From Apostichopus japonicus (lineage: Eukaryota; Echinodermata; Holothuroidea; Aspidochirotida; Stichopodidae): a DNA stretch of 64,000 nucleotides. The stretch is from contig NC_092576.1 of the NCBI RefSeq assembly GCF_037975245.1, positions 1,316,501 to 1,380,500 of the forward strand, read 5' to 3'. Below, one piece after another: positions 58,365 to 64,000 of the stretch; the first letter of the stretch is position 1, and each line of letters starts with the position of its first letter. A program made the position numbers and the translations under genes. The notes under the pieces are model-generated. The model made no database searches. It was not told the origin of the DNA and worked only from the letters and a program-made list of their open reading frames with translations.

Positions 58365-61300
58365 GCAGCCAATTAGGACAACCAAACTGCAACATTAGTT
58401 ATCAGGTGACAGACTGTTTGATATTATCTCTAGCTCAACTAGACAAACTGAATGACTCAAAACTGAGGAAACACTACTTCCATGCTTCTAATTAGATCCT
58501 CTTGATGACATCCCCTGAGAGACAAGGAACAAAGAAATTAAATCCAACCAATTGACTGCTAAGTTAAAATCCATTTTGAACAAAAGGAATACAAAATGCT
58601 GTCAAATGCCAAAACAGAGGATACTGATGCTGAATTGGAGGCTCCAAACTTATGTGGTTTTGTGTGTGTGTGTGTCTCATTTGATGTACAATGTGTGTCA
58701 TATTGTATGAGGTTGACAAGGAAATTTGTTGAAGTAATGAGCTAAGCTTGAAGTACAGTAGCTGCTAGTACTACAAATTGTTATTACCCTTACACCCACC
58801 CATGGGAAAGATATCCTGATTGAAAGATATAGATGTAATCTGTCTTTGTATCAGCTTTAATGAGATGCACAATTAGAATACATGGGGTGAAACTTCAATT
58901 CCCACCCTCTTCCCCACCCTCTTCCCCACCATCCCACTCTTCCCCACCCCACCCTCTTCCCCACCCTCCCACTCTTTCCCACCTACCTCAAATGCTACTA
59001 TAGGTGTATCACAAGCTCTGGCACTAATTCTTTGATACATTGTTCAGAAAGGTAGAAGTGACATCTAGAAAGTGTAACACTCAGAAAGGCGAGGAGGGGG
59101 AGTGTTATATTCAAGTGGGGGGGGGGGGGGTACTCTACAGGCAAGTGAGAGAGACTGTGCAACATCTTAACTAATTTGTTAAACACTACCCAGTACAGTT
59201 ACTTTCATGCAGGTTCAATTAATTACTCACAGAAATTGTGCCAATTAAACAAGTCGACAAAATTTAAATAAATACTCAACAGAGAATTTAAACGGATGGC
59301 AGGCGGCAAAATAAACAATGCAAGCATTAATTACCGGTTTCAGACATTCAGTGCTGATGTCTGTGTTCTTCACACTGCCCAAGTTGTAACATCGCAAAGT
59401 TACTACATGACGACCTACTGACACTTTGAGTTACCAATTGTCAGCCATGTGAGCATATCTCTTTATAAATACAGGCCAAAAGCCCAAATAGTTCATTTAC
59501 CGGTTTCACTTTAATCTACTTATTTATGCAGAAGGGAAACTCCACTATAGAGAAAAGCCAATTCACTTCCTTCAATCGCCTCCATTATTGCCAGAACAAA
59601 AAAAAGAACCCCCGCAAATATGGAAACTGTATGACACATACTGCATGAGTGTACTCAGCAAAAACAGCAAAAACTCATCAATTTCAAAATGTCAGACAAG
59701 GTTTTGCCAAAGTAGACAGAAAACCTTCAGTGCCTCTTTGTAAAGTGTGATTGGTCCATACACTGCATTGCCTTCCTTCATCAGCCTCAGTATACGGTGT
59801 AGTTGCCATTAGCAACTCCTTGGACTCCATTAGTCAACATATATTGAAAGCACTTACTGTACTATACACAAGAAAACTGAGAGAAGGCTTTGGTTCTGGC
59901 AGAGGGAGGTGGAGGGGACCCCCTAGTTTATGAACCCAGTGGGATAGAGGGCTTGTGAGTCACACTTTAAAAGTACAATTTACTTCCAGAGAATAGCCCT
60001 GCAGCCACCAGGAAGGGATTTTCTGTTCCTTTTTTATGGCTAGGTACTCCTGGGAAGGTGGTATTTTTGCCAGGGCTGGGACAGCCTCCCAGTGAAGTCA
60101 GCTCTTCCAACCTGCTCCCCCCTCACCAACCCTGACCCCACCCCCTCCTCTGGCTGACATTATTTATGACTTTGTATATTTTTCCTTTATGCCTCCAGTC
60201 TGAAAAATGACTTGCTTGTCTTCTTTACACCTACTTTATCCTCTTTCATATACCAGTCTGCTTGAAATTATTTTCTCTAACCTGCAGGAGCTGGAGCAGA
60301 CTCCCCACCCCCCCCCCTATTTCTATGACACTAAGTGTTTGGTGTCCTGTCAGCACTAACCACTCAGGTGTTAACGTATCCATGATGTGATGCACATGTA
60401 TGTCATGTAACTGTCAGCACTTTCTCTATAAGCAGGACACTGTAAGGTCATACATATTTTAAGGAAATGAATTAATGGCACACAGACATGCATACATCCC
60501 AATTGATTATACTGTATTAAGTAAAGGATGTGTGTGTACAAGAGAACCCATAGCCCTGAATCTTTGGTTCAATTAGTGCTTTGAGAGATCCTAAAACTAA
60601 TTATTAACACAGGAAAGGAGTCTATGAGGAGCTCAACAGTACTCCCTGTGTACAGTATATATACAGGTAGAGGAATTACCCATGCAGTTCTTAATTGCTC
60701 AACATTTGGTGTCATCCAATGCCAAATCACACATGTACAGAGATACCAACTTGATTTCTTGACGATAAACATTATTTCCCCTGAAGTCATCACAACCAAC
60801 CAAAAACTTTCTCTGTGAAGTAGGAAATAATACTTTTAAACAGGTCTTTTGTGAAGTGAGGATGTGAGTGATAATATGCCAGTGAATAATTTGTCTGGTT
60901 TTGCACAGCAAATTGCTATGCAAAATGGTAAAATTTGCATATTCAGTACAAGAGTGTAAGATTGACATGGCAATTTTGCACACATGGGAAACAGTGTGCT
61001 GTATAATAACCAGAATATCTGCCAAAAGGCTTAGTCAATTTTCCTTGCTACTCTTTTTTTGTAAAACTTTACTTTTGGGAGTATTGTCTACAATTTTTTT
61101 TAGATTTTGACCTCTACTGAACTCAGGTGTCCTTTGACCTAGCATCACAAATACAGGCGATATAACTAATCAGTAATCTAAATGGTATTCTCCATTGGTC
61201 AAGGAAATTTTGATGGGTCTACTCGGGAATTTGGGTCTACTCGGGTCTACAGTGGTTTTACTCTTACTTCATCCGACTATCTGGGTTTATGCTGATCAAT

Positions 61301-63336
61301 TTTCATTGCTTATTAATACTAAAATTCCCATACATGTATTAACTCATTACAGCTCTTTGTTAAAACTGTAGTCTGAAAGCAAACGCTTCAAATATCCCCC
61401 CCCCCCCAAAAAAAATATATATTATATATAAATAAAAAAAAATAAAAAATTTCCAAACATCAGACAAAGTTATTATGGTATTCTCCCAGAAAATTACTGG
61501 TTTGGTTGGCAGCTTAAACACTTCAGGAAATGCATATATACACACTATGTAACCATTAACTTGAAAATAGCAAACAGCATAAATAAATAACACTGTCAAT
61601 GTGTTTTTCTTTTTGGCAGGCCAAGATTGTTTCTGCGATTCCTCCGAAACGGTTTTACTCGTTTTCATCTCAGGAAATAAGACATGACATGAGCATCAGA
61701 GATCGAAACCATTTCCACTCAACGTCACGAGACTGGTCGGGATAAACAAATAAAGGAAACAAACTATGCGATATTTACACTCCTCAGTCGTCGGATTAAT
61801 TGCTCAACGAGGTAATAAGAGACAGGTGTATCTGTAATAATGCCCAATGTTAAAAAGTGATTAATACTAACGACTTCCGTCTGTTCTTCTGATTCAAATG
61901 CGGCAGATTAATTCCATACACTGTACATGTGGATGTTAAATATGTACAGGTACAGTATACTGCAGTATGTAACTGTTACTGTTGTAACACACCTTACAGT
62001 AACTAGCAATTTCAATGGTAATTCAAACCAGTATCCTATTGGAGAAAATTTGTAATTTTAATTTTTAAGTTGACGGACAAAGGTGGTAATTTTCCAAATC
62101 AATTTAGGGTTGATGTTTTTAAGAGTTGTTATTTGTTTTTGCCTCCATATATGCTACAATTAAATACCATGTATGATTACCATATTTTGGTCTCTAATAT
62201 TAATCCCTTTCTACTGTACATATTGAAACCCACAGAGAACAGCTTGCAGTACATAGAGTAATAAACAATGTAGTTGTACATAATTTGACAGTGTCAAGTC
62301 TGCATTTACAAATAAGTTTGAGGGTGGGGCACTCACCTACAAATGTGTTAAAATTTATGACCTTAAAAGAGCATACATGTACATTAATAAAAAGATATTT
62401 TAAGGGGAATTTGTACAATATTGATGGAGACTCACAAACATTAAAGGTAGTCAGCATAGGCCATAAATTATAGCATGCTTTAATTGCTAAAAGTTTTCAA
62501 AAAGTACTTTCCTGGATGTCTTTACTCTCCAAATTGTTCTCAGACATTTTTAAGGAACCCACAAGATGACTGAATGTCCCAGTAAGGAAAATTTCCTCCA
62601 AGGTTGTAATAAAAACAGTTTAAGAATGTTGACCAAAGGTGACCATATTTGAATAGCTAGCAAATTTGGGGCCAATACAGTGTACCTTTCAGGATGTGAG
62701 AAAAATTCATACTGTAATTCTACCTAGTGCCAAAGGTCACAAAGAACCTCAGATAACTGAGAAATGTTATTGACGGTGCAAACAAAAGTTTTATCATAAG
62801 GCAAATTTGTTTATTATATAGCATGCCACCAGATTATATCTGATTACAATATAGATTTGAAGGCAATTGATAACATGGATCCATGTCTTCTTTTGTTTCT
62901 AAGAACAAAGTAACAACTAATCAAGCTCACAGGGTGATAAGTGAACAGACCCCATATTGACGTACTGTATCAAGTCTAAAATCATGTACTACATGTATGT
63001 ACACAAACCCTGTTTTGTGGTAATGATAGTTACTGATGTTTAATGTAAAGCAATTTAGCAAAACATACAATCTTAAATAAACTAAAAATGCTAATTAACT
63101 ACATGCCAAACTGCCAAAGAGTAAAGACATTTTGTGAAATTAACAATTCTGAGCACTCTGATAGCATACAGGAATGTAGAGTACCATTCTTAAATGGTCA
63201 AAAATAGTAATTGAAAAATCTGCTTTATACTTACTTTAGGAAAGTGCTAATAGTGCAGTTGTTGTGTCAAGAAATGTAACAAAAGGTAGTAGTAGAGGTT
63301 CATGAAGATAGCATCAAGTGCATCAATTTGCATATT
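58365..63336. other. No gene recognised
   Basis: AT-rich sequence with a GT microsatellite near 58660, a CCCACCCTCTTCC simple repeat near 58903-58982, and several C or G runs. I see no exon on either strand. Confidence 0.5.
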
Positions 63337-63643
63337 GTAGTCTGAATAGGCCAGAGTGAATTTAAGCTGGATAGGCCAGAGTGCATGTAGGCTGGATAGG
63401 CCAGAGTGAATGTAGGCTGGAAAGTCCGGAGTTCTTATAATATGGCTAGGTCGGATAACATGTAGGCTGGATAGGCCAAGTACATGTAGGCTTGATAGGT
63501 CAGAGTACATGTAGTCTGCATAGGCCAGAGGACATGTACAGTAGGCTGGATAGGCCGGAGTGCATGTAGGCTGGAGAGGCCAGAATAACTGTAGGCTGGA
63601 TAGGCCAGAGTGACTGTAGGCTGGACAGGCCGGAGTGCATGTA
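63337..63643. repeat. 25-bp minisatellite
   Basis: About twelve copies of TAGGCTGGATAGGCCAGAG plus TGCATG, with point variants (CCGGAG, GACTG, GAATG) and one diverged unit near 63430. Confidence 0.92.
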
Positions 63644-64000
63644 TGTACAGTACTGAGCAGACATGAAGTCAGTTTCATAACATACTTTAAAAGAAACCTT
63701 GTTTGTGTGTACCCTCAAAAGTTCCATAATACTGTTTCTGTTTACAAAGCAATGCAGGCGTGAACATTCATTCTATTACGTGGCAAAGGTTTCTTTAGAC
63801 AGGTTCCATTGTGTCTGGTGCAAGTCTATGTGTATACCTTGTGCATACAGTACCTGTTGTGCCAATGAAAATACAAAGAATCCATCATAACTGACATGCA
63901 AATTAACTAACCCAATACATCAATGTAAACTGTTTAAAGACACCGGCCATATATCATGATAAATCTTCTTGGACTCACACCTGTGGGAGGTAGAAGGGGA
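63644..64000. other. No feature recognised
   Basis: Window end. AT-rich sequence with no recognisable exon. Confidence 0.4.

Noticed and set aside
63247-63727. 143-residue minus-strand frame with repeated AYSHSGLSSL-like peptide
   Set aside because: Translation of the 25-bp minisatellite; variation is not synonymous and no gene context exists.

Overview
This is animal nuclear DNA: long AT-rich introns, short exons with GT/AG borders, many tandem repeats and transposon debris. The gene set (BAF53-type actin-related protein, dihydropyrimidinase/CRMP family, CACTA-type transposase with a BEN-domain partner) and a SINE-like tail with a GTAAAGCGCTTTG motif suggest a marine invertebrate, perhaps an echinoderm or other invertebrate deuterostome. 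The species call is an inference and is weak.

Layout. 803-4220 (+): the last five coding exons of ACTL6A/BAF53, whose 5' part lies left of the window. 9102-32827 (-): fourteen exons of a dihydropyrimidinase-family gene, tail to tail with ACTL6A. It codes for 559 residues plus an unlocated first exon. It keeps every metal ligand of a working dihydropyrimidinase yet ends in a CRMP-type tail. Its introns carry several tandem arrays. One of these, a 28-bp minisatellite, has a unit made from the gene's own exon end and 5' splice site. Another is an array of about 183 bp in ten copies. 32828-47074: no gene recognised; it holds a 3.7-kb, almost perfect direct tandem duplication (37133-40832 and 40853-44551) with an internal array carrying YY1-like motifs.

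47075-58362: a complete-looking 11.3-kb DNA transposon. It has 13-bp terminal inverted repeats starting CCCCTCTAC, a 2-bp CA target duplication, GCGC-rich subterminal repeats at both ends, and two divergent spliced genes. The plus-strand gene is a Tnp2-type (CACTA/EnSpm) transposase of about 1010 residues. The minus-strand gene is a 516-residue BEN-domain protein. Splice phases close in both genes with no break in frame. The layout resembles the plant Spm pair of transposase plus a subterminal-repeat binder, with the BEN protein possibly in the binder role; that is the main hypothesis of this report.

58363-64000: no gene recognised; a 25-bp minisatellite lies near the right end.
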